In this document: one piece after another, positions 1-11,525 of the stretch | Layout of the letters: every line of letters starts with the position of its first letter | How positions within the stretch are numbered: position 1 is the stretch's first letter | DNA from: Mercenaria mercenaria | Taxonomy: Eukaryota; Mollusca; Bivalvia; Venerida; Veneridae | NCBI RefSeq assembly: GCF_021730395.1 | Contig: NC_069370.1 | Location: 74,417,501 to 74,481,500, forward strand | DNA: 64,000 nucleotides | Reading direction: 5' to 3' | Notes under the pieces: generated by a model | What the model saw: only the letters and a program-made list of their open reading frames with translations | Databases searched by the model: none | What the model was told of the DNA's origin: nothing | Translations under genes and position numbers: made by a program

Positions 1-1289
1 GGGCTTACGGGTAAATTAGTTCCTACGGAAAAACGATCGACCGCCAAATTTATAAACGATGTTTTGCACACGATGGAAAACGGGGGCTTTTACTTTTTTT
101 CTCTAAATGCCTTTTTAAAACAAATTTAAACAAAAAGTATTTTTAGGAAACGTTGAACCTATGATTGTAAAAAGGATCCCCCCTGGGCCGTGACTTGCAG
201 AACATGGGTGTAGAAAAAACTGTCGACGGGAAACCCGTGATCGACAAGACCATCATGACCATTTGTTTTCAAAAAATATATCTCGAACGCCGATACATCT
301 TACTCTGCCTCAAAACGATCCGAGGACATCATTCGATCGCACAAAAGTTTATCCGAGAGCACACATCCTTTTTTTCGACGCACAAATAATATCTCCCTGC
401 CACGACACTTTTGTCGAAATGGGTCGAGATCTTAATCTAAAAATGTTCCTAAACTACCACCCCTTTAAAAAGAAAAACCAAATATTTTCAAATTATACAA
501 GGGTTTCTTTTTTTTCAGAACCCTCTTCATCTACAACGAGGGTGCAAAACCCAATGTCCTATTACCTGAACAGAACCCGATAAGACCTTAAATAATTCAA
601 GTTCTGTCGCCAAAAACCCCGGGGCTCAACCCTAAATATTTAAACAAAAACGTATTATAGTGAGCACCATTGAAAAACAAAACTTAGTTCCAGAACAGTA
701 TGCCTTTTTAAAAGATTTAACGATTAAAGGGGGTGCGACAAATTTAAAGGGGGCCCCAATTTACATTCATTTTTTTTATTAGGTATTCCTCAAATTTGAT
801 TTTCAGAATCCCGATTGTGCACCAAGATAAATTATTTTTAGCATTATTAAAAAATTTTAAAACACGCAAATTTTCCTAACATAATTTTGGAAAGGGAAAT
901 GTCTTCACTATCCCCCAGCAACATTTTGAAAAGTCTTTTTGAGTGATACCAGTGGGGGACTATAAAAACTTCAAAAAAAAAACAGAGAACCACAAAAAAT
1001 TAAAAAAATCAGTGTAACCACCCAAAACCACCCCCCCCACCCCATGACCCAACCCCCAACCCCCTTCCCCCCCCCCCCCCCTCAACCCCCCAAACCCCCG
1101 CCCAAACCCCTCCTCAGAAAAAACAACAATGCCTAAAAAAAAAGGTAAACACTTCCCTTAATAAACAAAGGACAAGAAAGTAAAGTGAAATAAAAAAATT
1201 TATAAATTAAAACTCTTTAATTACAGATTTTCCCTTGAAATTTTCGAAATAATATGTGAATAATCAATATTGCAGTAAAAAAAAACAAA

Positions 1290-1326
<37 letters not shown>

Positions 1327-4300
1327 ACTCCAAGAATTCTAAAGGGGGGGGGGCGGCCCATTATCATTGGACACAAGCTAACCTAAATTTCAAAAAAAAT
1401 TTTTTATTTAAACATAGATAAAAGCGGGGAGGCCGATCAAAACCAAAGTTTTTTTTACATCCGACGCCATGACTTAATAAGTGGGCAAATAAGTATAGGC
1501 CAAATGCCCCAGACTCTAGGGTGATAACCACACCACATGGGAAAAGGAAAAGAAAAAAAGGATGTCCTAAAGGAAATATTTTATAAAAAGGGGCCCATTT
1601 GATTGGGTTTTCATCTGATGAAACAAAAAAGCCCCCCTTTCACAAAATTGTACTTAAATTTACCATAAAACAATCTCATTTTTTAAAGGGAGGTGAAGGG
1701 GCAAAGGGGTAACCCCATAGGTCACAGAGAAAAAAGGAAACAACACAGCAAAAACAATGAAACATCAGTTTTAACCAACTGAACAAATTTAACCCTGGGG
1801 GCGACCTCTTGGGCTCACATATCCCAAAACATAAAACTACTATATGGACAAGCATGTCAAAAATCCAATTTGGGGAACGGATCCACTGAGGTCAGGGCAT
1901 AAAAAAATTATGGAGAAAGTTGAGTCAAAACGCATTATTTTTACAAAATTGGGCGGGGTTTTTTACCCGGGTTATGCCTTGGGGCCCGGGGATAACTACT
2001 ATTTATATCAAAAAAGGAAAGGTCCTTTTTATCGAATAAATCAAGTTGATATTTGACATACCATAAATCAGGGATTCCAAAGGTCCCGGTAGGTTAAACA
2101 TAGGAATCGGGCAAATTTACATGTCTTACCCGTTAGCCCGTTTTAACACTTGACCAAGACATAGTACAATATTATACATCTCGTGTAAGAATCCTAGTAA
2201 AATTTAACCACTTTAGGGACCTAGTGTACCCCCAAGAGTCAGGGGAAAAATTGTAGAAGGTCACCAGCGGGTTTTAACTTTTTAAAATCTGCTATTTTTA
2301 CCACGCGGAAAGGTTTTTTGATAAATCCAGGCTATCGATGATGCCAGTACGAGACCTCGAAGCCGTTGGGTTTTGGGGAGTTCGAGTCTCTACATCCGGT
2401 CCCCCCTAACCATATATAGATAGTTGGGAATGTCTAAGCTACTTTCAAGCAAATATGCCAACAACTCAGGCGTATCAGAAAAATTTCCAAACTTGTTTTT
2501 ATGCAGTAGGGGGAGACAAAAACTAAGCCCGGCCCGGCCGGGGGGGGCCGAGAGAAGTCCCAAAGGGGTTTGTTGGACTTATGAAGATTTATTTGTTTTT
2601 GGACTCCTTGTTTCTGCGAAAAAATTCATATTTTTAGAAATACCGAACTTTGACCTATGACTTTACCCCAAAACCGAAAACCGTGTTCGAAACCGACTTG
2701 ACCTGTTTCCCCGAGGTTTTCGGTTTTCCTTTGCATTTTTAAAATCAGACATCAAGTTATGAAGATATGCTCTCTGACAAGGCCCACCCCTCTATTTAGT
2801 ATATGAAGAAAAATGCATATTTTTACCAAAAATTTTTACACTTTAAAAGTCCCCCCCACGAAACCTTTTGGGGGTTAAAAGCATAAATTTCATATCTGTT
2901 TAGACCTGTTTAGATTTTTTATAAAAAATATTCAATTTAAAAAAGCTTTTTCTAAAATTCTCAATTTTTTGAAGTTAAAGAAAAAAAACGAACTATTTTT
3001 CCCTTGGAAAGTACGAAATAAAAAGCTTTTACCCTAAAAATTAAAAGTACAAAAGGACGAACAGATGTCTTTTTTTTCCAAACTTTCAGATTTTATAATA
3101 CGAAAATCCTGAAAACTGAATTTTTAAAAAAGTCGAAAACTTTTTTTTAAGTGAAATATAGAAAAGTCGGATTTGTGGTTCAGCCAGCAAGCTGCATTAA
3201 AAATTTGTTTTCGGTGTAAAATAAAAAAACCCAAGAAGATTTTTATCATCAATTTTCCCCCGAAATATAATCCCCCAAACGACAGTGCGACAATGCACAA
3301 TCAGGTTTTACTAATTCTCGCAACTAGCTATTGGATTTCAATTTTACGTGCAGGTTTAAAAAGGACAAGCACAATTAAGACGATAATGTCGCCCTCTAAC
3401 CCCCGAGGATTGTTAAAAACTCGCATTAATAGTTTTCGGACAAGGCGCAACGCGATAATTATCGCGTTGTCGCGTTTGGGGAAGCACAATTAAGTGGCAC
3501 GAACAGGATTCCGTAATTATTTTGTCTTTTTTTGAGCATACTGTTTCTGATTATGGGCAAGTACGTAAATTTCCTCGGGAAAAAACAAACCCCACTTTTC
3601 GTGTTTTTATAACCACGTTCAATCAACGTCCCTTTTTTACGATGAAACAACACAAAATCACACTGTTGGGGGCACAGACGGGTATTGTTTTAAATTTTAA
3701 AAAAAAAACAACCAGAAGATTTGCTTAGTTGTCAGAATTCTAAGGAAAACGGGAAACAAAAACGGAGCACAGAAACACCTTCTTTTTTCCTATTTTCAAT
3801 TTTTGTTTTGATTTGGGCAAAAGAAGACACTTTATCATTTCAACTTTTTTACAAGCTAAAATTTTTTTCCTTTTCGCTAAAAAGGCCCTTTTAAGTAAAA
3901 CGAATAACTGAAAACGAAAAAAATAAAATAAACGCTCCCTTTTCCGGTCGACAATATTTTTTTTACAAAAAAAATAAGTCCCCCCTGCCCGTTCCAATTT
4001 AAAAAATTTTAAGAATTTTGAAAATTTAAATGAGACACCGATCAAAGTACAAAGTATAACCAAAGAAAAAAACCCAAAACTCAAACGGGGCAAAGCGATG
4101 TCCTTTTTCGACAAAAGGGCCCGATCGGGGTTTTCCGACGGGCTTGCTTTTTCCCAAAATACCAAACGGTTGGGGCCCGACCCCCACCCCAACCCGACCT
4201 AAAAAAAAACAACGGGGGAAAAAAAAAGGGAAGTCGAAAATTCCAATTCCCAGAATAATGCACTTTTTTTTTGATTTTTCATTTTTTCACCAATCCTTTT

Positions 4301-4900
4301 TTTCAAAACCTCCAAAAAAAAAATCAGGGGTTTCCTTTTTTGTAAAGGTCTTAAACTGTTGGGCAGCACCAAGGCAAAATCCCGCAGGGGTTACACAGTC
4401 GATATGCAAAAGATTAAGGTCAGATTCGAACATTTTTCCTCTCACCCCTAGGGTCCGGGGGTCGTTCGAAATCGAAGTTAAAGTGTCAAAACCTGTATTT
4501 TTCTCGTAGGGTTTGACATTTTTAGCTAGATATTGTTAAATACTACACAACAAAAGACATTCAGAACCCCCTGGTTGGGTCAGACCGGTCTCTAGAGGGG
4601 TTCGGGCCCCGGGCCTGAAATCAATTTAAAAAAAGGTCATTTTCAATCAAATATTACGACAAAAGTACTCATTGACAAGATATCTTAATAAAAGTTACAT
4701 GTATTTGTAGAACTTTCCAAGAACTATTTCGACCGGGCTCGAACATGGGTGCCAGGACCAAACGTAAAAAGTACGCGAAAATGCACCTTATTTCTCTAGA
4801 AAAATATTTTACAACAACTAAGGCTCTAAAGTAACACGCTTTGGTGTAAGTCTATTATTTCTATAGAAATAAATAGTTTTAGGTAAGTTATGTCCGTCTG
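1..4900. other. Low-quality or chimeric sequence, no gene
   Basis: This stretch has long mononucleotide runs (C-rich near 1030-1090, a pure A run near 1295-1320, G runs near 1340 and 2540) and very many doubled or tripled bases, unlike the rest of the window. Open frames here are short, lack domains and splice context, and overlap on both strands. It reads like an unpolished long-read contig end. Part of it (about 2360-3160) is a degraded reverse complement of 5160-5890. I see no supportable gene, RNA or intact transposon. Real but very noisy repeats remain possible. Confidence 0.6.
2360..3160 (+). repeat. Left arm of a large inverted repeat
   Basis: Read against the reverse complement of 5160-5890, this arm keeps landmark words in the same order: GTTCGAGTCTCTACAT, ATGTCTAAGCT, CCAAACTTGTTTT, TTTGACCTATGAC, CAAGGCCCA..CCCTCTATTT, ATATGAAGAA, GAACGAACAGATG-like and AAACTTTCAGAT. 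Identity is moderate, with many small indels, mostly extra bases in this arm. It may be a true inverted duplication or a fold-back read artefact in which the second strand was called badly. Confidence 0.65.
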
Positions 4901-5159
4901 TATGATCTATAGACTTGCTATAGGGACCATATATGAAATGGTAATTTTTGTCGTAATTTTCGAAAATTTCATCGATTTCATTTTATTTTAAAAAGCGTTA
5001 GGAGCAAGATTTCAAACCGAAATTTCTTTTAGTAAGTAGTTGGAACTATCATTTAAACGAACATGAAAATCAATTTTCCCTGACGGACAAGCCGCCGGGA
5101 ACACTATATGCTGGGTTTCGGCATTTTTGGCTTAAAACATTAGCTGTAAAATAAGGAAA

Positions 5160-5890
5160 AAGTGCTTATAAAATATTTGTTTTGCGTTTATTACTGCAAA
5201 TAAAAACTTGTTTTTATAAAACATTACAATATCTGAAAGTTTGTGACAAAAAAAGACACCATCTGTTCGTTCGTCTGTACGTAATTTAAAAACACATTAA
5301 CTTCAAATTATTGTAGAATGTTCAAAACACAAGATATTTTAATGAAATAACTTTTATGAATTAAATCTAAACATTGTCTAGACAGATATGTAATTTGTAT
5401 ATTTTAACACCGACGGTTTCGTCGGGGGAACCGTCTCAAAATGTACCATTTTTCGTGAAAATATGCATACTTCTTCATATATAAAATAGAGGGATGGGCC
5501 TTGTCGAAGGAGTCATATTTTCATAACCTAATGTCCGATTTTAATAAATGATACATTGTTGCAAAGGGCAAGCTAGAGGAAGCAGGCCAAATCGGGTTCC
5601 AAAACGGTCGGCTAGGTGTCAAGGTCATAGGTCAAAATCCGGTAATATTCTCAAAATATGACACCATTGGAGCAATTCTCACGGCTCTCCTGGTCGAGTC
5701 AGCTTAGTCTTGGCCAGCACCCTACCGCATAAAACAAGTTTGGTCACATTCTGACTTGTCCTGAGCTCTGATGGCATTAAATGGACTTGTAAGTAGTTTA
5801 AATGTAAAGCTTAGACATCTACCAACATATCCATATATGGTATAGGTAGGTATCCGGTATGTAGAGACTCGAACAAAGGTCAAAATCTAA
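5160..5890 (-). repeat. Right arm of the large inverted repeat
   Basis: Partner of 2360-3160, with about 2 kb between the arms. This arm has ordinary base composition and few homopolymers, so it is the better copy. Words such as TTTGACCTATGAC (reverse strand) and CAAACTTTCAGAT occur in both arms in the same relative order. I could not extend convincing similarity outward past about 6200 or inward past about 5100. Confidence 0.65.
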
Positions 5891-5899
5891 GATAGTATC

Positions 5900-7510
5900 A
5901 ATATCAACTGAAATTCACTTTAAATTACAACACCGTACCTCCATATATTACCTCCCACCCCGCCCCCTCCCCCCTGATATCCATGATCAACTCAGGTACT
6001 CGAACATGGTCTTACTTTGTAGACAGGACCCATACCTAGCCGGCCATGTATAAACTGGTAAATGTTTTGGCCAAAAGGGATCAACTGAGTCCAAAGCCTT
6101 CCAGACAAGGTAAAAAAGCCGTATTTTCTATTTTGGAGACATACTTTGTAGCCATATATGAGCTGCCCTGACCTCTAGGGCTACCCTAGTCACTTAAACA
6201 TGGTCTCAATCGATAGCCGGGACTTACACCTATACAACCATGTATGATATATGTATATTACTTTGGCATAAGGCACAGCACGATAAATAGGTAGTGCCAA
6301 CACGACAATTCCTTTGAATCTTGACAGCTCCACAAATAAGTCCGTCGAATAGTCGCCCTTTGAAATTCGAGTTTTTCCCGCAAAATCTGTCATGCTATCG
6401 TGCCTTCGCTCCGCCAACACTTAAAACACGACAACAAGACTAATAGCGGATAATTTCGTGTTGGTTCAGAATCCCTCAGTAACCCTTTAGCACAATATCT
6501 CGCCCCGCATACAATTAGTTTTAACTTTGGCAACTGCTGCATCTAAATCGTCCTTAACTGCGCTGTCTGTGCATTTTATCCTGGAGGCGGAATATATGAA
6601 AGGAATAAAACACCTGAAAGCGAGATTTAAAAGCAATTCTTCAAGTGAAAGCCAGGTCCATAAACCCTGTTTTACATCTAAAGGCAGAAAAGGCTAAGAA
6701 GCTGAAAACCAAAAAAAGTGACCCAGACAATTCTATATGAGATGGGCGAAATTTTTCCCAATAATAGAATTTTTTCAAACTGGATATTGAAGGACAATCA
6801 CCTAAGAAAGAAAGATATGCAATAAAAGTCATAGGTCACCGGTATTGAAAAAGAGTTATCTGCCCTTTAAAACGGCATTTCCCTCCATTCGTGTGGTTAT
6901 TGTTTTCGTCTGCTCTTACCGGGGCGAGGCTCCAATGGGAACGACCCCTGGTGTCAAATTATGTAAGGAATAACTTAGTTTCGTGAAATAATAGCAAATA
7001 ATTGTTAAATTTTCTGCTTTATTTTCACGAACATAAATTTGCTGGATGTGTGAAACCGGGTACACCGACTCCTCATTTACAACCAGCCACACATTCATCT
7101 GTAAGAGAGGTACGCACCGGGGAAAGAAGTTTATTTTCGATTTCTCTGCGATGATATTCGAATAAATCATTTTAGTTTTAGGAAAATAAACTACTAAATA
7201 TTCTCTCTTTAATATGTGTTTTCTTATATTCAATGTTATTTAAGACTTAGTAATAAATGGTTATCTTTTCAGCGCGCACCTGTTCCGTGCCCCGAATACT
7301 ATAGAATGTAGGTCAAAATCCATGTTATACATCTAGGCCGACTAAAGTGCAGCTCCAATTAATGCTACGCTTTGGATCTGAAGACATGCTATTGATAGAC
7401 TCGTTCTGACGACCCTTCCGCTGGCCATTCAGAGCCTTGCTTTCAACATTTTGAAAGTGAAAGTGAAAGTAGAGAATAGTTTTAAAAATCTATATTTAGC
7501 CTGGGTTTTT
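5900..7510. other. Intergenic, no gene seen
   Basis: Normal-looking AT-rich DNA. Frames of 60-105 codons on the minus strand have no recognisable domain, signal peptide or splice context. If the minus-strand SAARP-like gene at 8.2-10.8 kb has further 3' exons they should lie in or before this stretch, but I could not find one by similarity to the paralogous exons at 28-32 kb. Confidence 0.5.
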
Positions 7511-7559
7511 CATGTTTATAATCATCATGATTGCGCCCTTGTGTTTTGAGAGGTATCAT

Positions 7560-7702
7560 ATGTCACGGTACGGACTTGGTCGCATAAGGAGAGAATATGT
7601 GTCAGGCAGCCGGTCAGCTCAATCAGTAGAGCCCTCACCCTGTAAGCGAGAGGTCCTGGGTTCGAGCCCCGGACTGACTGCATTTTTCTCACCCTGCGAC
7701 AT
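7560..7702 (+). mobile_element. Small tRNA-like element with TGTCAC...GTGACA-type ends
   Basis: The unit starts TGTCACGGTACGG and ends CACCCTGCGACA, giving short imperfect inverted ends. Its core resembles a whole tRNA: an acceptor-like 5' GCAGCCG against 3' TGACTGC, a D-arm GCTC/GAGC, a seven-base anticodon loop CCTGTAA (TGT, threonine-like), and a T-arm with GGTTCGAGCCCC. A second copy with the same outer ends lies at 35766-35906, so this is a dispersed element. U33 is replaced by C and an acceptor pair is mismatched, which argues against a working tRNA gene. Confidence 0.7.
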
Positions 7703-8213
7703 TCGACGCTATTTTGATGGTTCAGCCAAATGCTTGTTGAAACGAGTCGTCTGATTGGTTCAAATAAAAATAGATTTGCCAAAATAAAAATAGCAATATC
7801 GGAAATCAAAATATACAGAAAGATGAATGTGAATAGGTCATCCTCAGATCTTCGTTCTGAAGATCAAATATTTTAGTCAGATTGCCTAAAGAACCTTTAT
7901 TTGTTTTTAGGTGTCTGGCTATTCCAAAAGCGAGAGGTGCAACATGAGATCATTAATATTGAACACGGCAAAATTGTTCCAAGGATCTCTATTTGTCCGT
8001 ATTGGGGAGACTGGGGAGATGCTGGGGGGGGGGGGGGGTTCGGTCAACAGACATGTGCACTTCTATTTTAGGTAATGAACAGTCTCTCTTTCTTTTACAT
8101 CATTTCATTCCGTTTTCAATATTATTCACCGGTTGGATTCAATTACATTGGATCGGAAAAGGAAATGAATTTTTTTGACTCTTGAAAAGTGCTTATTTAC
8201 AAAAACTACTTAC

Positions 8214-10786
8214 CTGTAGATCCAGCCTTTTCTAAAGTGATCTTCCCGGATTTTGTTTCGACCTTAACAGACACTCCAGACACTTTCATTTCTACTCCTT
8301 TCTCAGTGGTATAGTCACAATAATGATAATAATCACCATCAGAATCATAATCATAAGAATAATTATGATAATCATAAGGATAAGAAGCATAAGTGTAGTA
8401 ATCGTCACTTCCGGTCTCTGCACCAAGGGAAACCACCATGCCGTATAGGACTGACTTACTGAATTTTCGGAAACGAAAAATCAAAAATTGCCTTGCACCT
8501 TACTTTTCGAGTTTCGGATACCTTATAGGCATGTCTTCCGTTGTCGTGTTATCAAATAACACCTGCAAGATAATTAGAAGCTCACATTTTTTTGTGCAAG
8601 TTTGCGGGACCAAACAAATGATTCGAAATTTTGAAACATTTTGAACATCGTTTCGGAACGAAACATTACATTACAAAGGTATTGGCAAATATATGACCAT
8701 AAATATTTAATTTATTTTCATCAGAAACTTTATGTTTTTAATTCGATTGGTAAAAAATATAAACTAAATGAAATGAAATTCATATTTAATTGAACTCAGC
8801 AATAATTATTAACCGTCATAGGTTCGCTCGTTTAAAATCGTTTCAGGGTATGACATTATTTCCTTTCATTTTTCTTATATTATGCGTTTTACAGTCGTAC
8901 TAAACATCGTTGTATCTGTCCTATTTAAAATCTGTATTTTTTAAAAATATTCATTGAAATTTTGCTATAAACAAATAAAATGTAATACTGCATAATTTAG
9001 AACGAAGTTTTTATTTAACCGTATAAACCTTAATAAAGATGATCCTAAATCATCCATCCGAGTTTTATAGCTCAAACAAGTATTTTCTGTAGACAGTTTT
9101 TCAAGGAACATTTGAATGAAATTATTTGGAAAAAGGGCTAGAAGTCTTTAACTAGAAGATTTTTAGATCTTCTTTTATGCATGTAGGGAAGTTACCATGT
9201 CCCCTGGCGGTCATGAGTTTTGACGAATTGGAACAATTCTAATAATCTTGAAAGAGGGTAAAAAATTCCCATTATTATACATATACACATATAGAAATTA
9301 ACCACGTTCCCTAGCGGTCATGTTTTTATGACAAATCTAAAAATGTGAGAGGTACTCAAGGAACAATTCTTCGAAACTACATGAATTATAAAATCTGGCT
9401 GGTGGATCAAGAGGATATGCTGTTTGACTTTTTTTAATTAGCTGTGGCAAACCGTCCTCTCTTTGCAAACGAGCAAAACCGTTTGAGCAATTTTGGTGGA
9501 GGATCATGATTAGTTTCACCAACTTTCACTGAATGACTTCGGAGAAGTTGTGGTATCGAGAAAATATATGTGGTCAGACGACGGGCGAGCGGACAGCGAG
9601 TGGCCATAATACCCCGCCCTGAGAACATATCGCTCTAGTGCGCTAAACATGCACACAAAGAGGAACACATAAGAAGTATTAGACGATTCATAAATGAAAG
9701 ACAAAAACATTTCAGTCTTATTGTAAAATACAGTTCTTCGTAAGGTAATGCTGGGGCCTCCGTGGCCGAGTGGTTAGGGTCGCTGACTTCAAATCACTTT
9801 CCCTTCATCGATGTTGGTTGGCGTTGAATTCTTCATGTGAGGAAGCCATCCAGCTGGCTTACGGAAGGTCGATGGTTCTACCCAGGTGCCCGTTTGTGAT
9901 GAAATAATGCACGGAGGGGCACCTGGGGTCTTCCTCCACCGTCAAAGCTGGAAAGTCGCCATATGACCTATAATTGTGTTGGTGCGACGTTAAATCCCAA
10001 AAAAATAAAATAAAAATTCTTGTGAGTGTTGAACAATTTACGCGATGTTGATTCATGCTGTTGTAATCCAGGAAAAATAATACTTACAAAGCTGGACGAT
10101 TAAACAATCGCTGAAAAAAAATGTATCTAACATATTTTTGATATTTCTATAAGAAGGAATGGAGTTTGTAATGTAGTCTGGTACTAACCTGTTTTGGTGT
10201 GATAACAGAGGTCAAACCTGTCAATGTCTGTAGCATAACGTACATTTTTCGCTTTGATTTCAACAGAGAAATCCAAATATTCCCCTGTAATGTCACTTTT
10301 TATATCAGTTAAAAATCTTTCACAGAACGGCCAGTCCTCTATCCTTGCATCAAACTTCAAATCTCCGGCTTTGACGTCTACGTTTTCCCCGTCCACGATG
10401 ATATTACCAAGCGATGTGAAAATATATACGTATGACGTCAACTTGACGTTTCTGTTGCCGTCTCCAATATCTGACATCAATCTGAAGTGTGTAACACTGA
10501 CTTTAGAATCTTTGTAAGTTCCAGCCTCAGGATCGGATAATGTAAAATCAAGATGGGCAAAGTCATAGAAGGAGTGCCGAATAATTTCATCTCCATCGGT
10601 ATCAATTTCATTAAGAGTATTAAAAGTTATCATCACCCCGTCGCTTTCATCCGCGTCTCTATAAACTGAAATATTTCCCGGCTTGCCATTCACGTTTGTC
10701 GTGATACCACCGACGGCCACGGACTTGTCGTCGGCTAAAATCCCGACAAAGACTAATGCCAAAATATAACAGCAGTAAATCAACAT
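8214..10786 (-). CDS. Secreted acidic skeletal-matrix-like (SAARP-like) protein, 5' part, possibly a pseudogene
   Basis: Exon 1 is 10189-10786 (199 codons plus one base; donor CAG|GTTAGT). It opens with a signal peptide (MLIYCCYILALVFVGILA), then the first SAARP-type domain: DFAHLDFTLS, VYIFTSLGNI, VDVKAG, DWPFC and GEYLDF. A later exon, 8214-8562 (acceptor TTGCAG, donor ACAG|GTAAGT), holds the end of that domain (YPKL, FRFRKFSKSVLYG), a Tyr/Asp-rich linker (SDDYYTYASYPYDY), and the start of a second domain (VKVETKSGKITLEKAG). The link between these exons is unresolved: their phases differ and a short exon is missing. The second exon has an in-frame TAA where the paralogue at 28 kb has Gln. 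In corals such proteins are secreted acidic skeletal matrix proteins; a shell-matrix or mantle role is inference. No 3' exons were found. Confidence 0.7.
8575..9750. repeat. AT-rich spacer with a decayed molluscan-type repeat
   Basis: About 8575-9100 is featureless AT-rich DNA, probably intron of the SAARP-like gene. From about 9170 the sequence carries twice the phrase CCC(C/T)(T/A)(G/A)GCGGTCATG, at 9198 and 9312. This resembles CCCTCTGGCGGCCATG at about 57897, so all appear to be copies of one repeat family. The overlapping minus-strand frames at 9434-9710 show no domain and I do not call them genes. Confidence 0.4.
9753..10015 (+). mobile_element. tRNA-headed SINE
   Basis: The head GGGGCCTCCGTGGCCGAGTG is a tRNA-Leu/Ser-like 5' end with an A box, followed by TGGTTAGGGTCGCTGACTTC. 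The tail has TTGTGTTGGTGCGACGTTAA and then an A-rich AAAAATAAAATAAAAA end. Head, central domain and A-rich tail are SINE hallmarks, and the tail phrase is typical of molluscan tRNA-SINEs of the V-SINE/RUDI kind (family assignment is from memory). It sits in an intron of the minus-strand SAARP-like gene. A very decayed relative may lie at 62970-63110. Confidence 0.75.
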
Positions 10787-11069
10787 TATTAATAAGACAA
10801 TTACATTTATGAAACTCGCCGCAGGCTAGAACGAGATCAGCACTACAGACAAAGAAAATTGGTTTTTATCAAGTTTAGATTGGTTGAACATGGAGTTTTG
10901 AGTTTGTACCGTTGCAATTAATCAATAACAAAAGGTATTATGGTTAAAGCCAGGGTGCAAAATAGGCCTACTGTACGTTTCTTGCTGGTGATTCTGAACC
11001 TCACTTGCGAGTTTACGCTATCAATCTGTACCATATGTTGGGAGTATTTTCAAAGATTCTGTACGTTTC
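10787..11069. promoter_or_regulatory. Upstream region of the SAARP-like gene
   Basis: This lies directly upstream of the minus-strand start codon at 10786. It should hold the 5' UTR and promoter of the SAARP-like gene. I see no clear TATA box or other defined motif. Confidence 0.25.
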
Positions 11070-11339
11070 TTGGGAGAAGAAATTTATAATTTAAAGCATT
11101 TTTTGTTTATTTTCAGGCAAAATGGAAGAATTCAGCTGCATAAACTGCAAGTTTCGGACAACAAACTTTGGCGATATCAAAAAGCTCCAAAACCAAAAAC
11201 ACCAGTGAAAGATGTTCACAAATTGTTGGAAGAGTCTGAGGATATTGAGAGTTCAGTTGAAGATCAAGATATAATTGCAGCTTGCTTTCCAAAATATGAC
11301 TTTGCTAGAATCCACATCTTTAACGCAAACAGACCCTTG
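11070..11339 (+). pseudogene. Coding-like fragment cut by element E1
   Basis: A possible acceptor (TTTATTTTCAG near 11117) is followed by a frame beginning MEEFSCINCKFRTTNFGDI. After one shift the reading continues in the frame of KAPKPKTPVKDVHKLLEESE and SSVEDQDII. It stops at 11340, exactly where E1 begins. Removing E1 and one copy of the 10 bp duplication joins it to 16232 onward, where a frame ending ESTSLTQTDPCFVLGTDSC then FTTEQ and a stop runs across the junction. Paired Cys near the start hint at a zinc-binding fold. I do not recognise the gene. It could be part of an older transposon. Confidence 0.4.
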
Positions 11340-11343
11340 TAGG

Positions 11344-11525
11344 ACCACATTCGTAACAGATCGCATTTGTAACAGGTGTTACAAATGCGATCGCATATGT
11401 AACACGTGTTACAAATGAGATCGCATATGTAACAGAAATCAAGCACATTTGTAACAATTTTTGAGACAAATGTGATCGATGCCGATTTTTGATGTGACAT
11501 CTGATCACATTTGTCACATGTCATT
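11344..11525. repeat. Cluster of GTAACA/TGTTAC palindromes
   Basis: GTAACA and TGTTAC alternate around a GCGATCGC-type core: GTAACAGATCGCATTTGTAA, then TGTTACAAATGCGATCGC, then ATGTAACACGTGTTAC, repeated with decay to about 11525. The same words occur at 16140-16215 and 16636-16705, at the ends of E1 and E2. Clustered short palindromes just inside transposon ends are plausible transposase-binding sites; that function is inference. Confidence 0.65.

Noticed and set aside
1-2340. Extension of the inverted repeat making 1-4.1 kb a full reverse copy of 4.1-8.2 kb
   Set aside because: I could not find convincing matches outside the 2360-3160 and 5160-5890 arms by eye; a self-alignment would decide.
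195-4509. Many open frames of 60-150 codons in the first 4.5 kb
   Set aside because: Overlapping on both strands, low-complexity composition from homopolymer runs, no domains or splice context; the sequence itself looks unreliable.
7615-7685. A functional tRNA-Thr gene
   Set aside because: Cloverleaf is fair but U33 is lost and the acceptor is mismatched, and a second copy shares outer flanks, so it is a dispersed tRNA-like element.
8214-8417. A shorter SAARP-like exon starting at the acceptor at 8418-8420
   Set aside because: It fits the phase of exon 1 but would skip the clearly homologous FRFRKFSKSVLYG segment; kept only as an alternative.
10073-10110. A 23 nt microexon joining the SAARP-like exons
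   Set aside because: Splice signals are good (TTTTTTTCAG and GTAAGT) and the length suits the phase, but it contains an in-frame stop, so support is too weak.
11344-11525. CRISPR-like array of repeats
   Set aside because: Units are palindromes of varying spacing at transposon ends in a eukaryotic window; no spacers of constant length and no cas genes.
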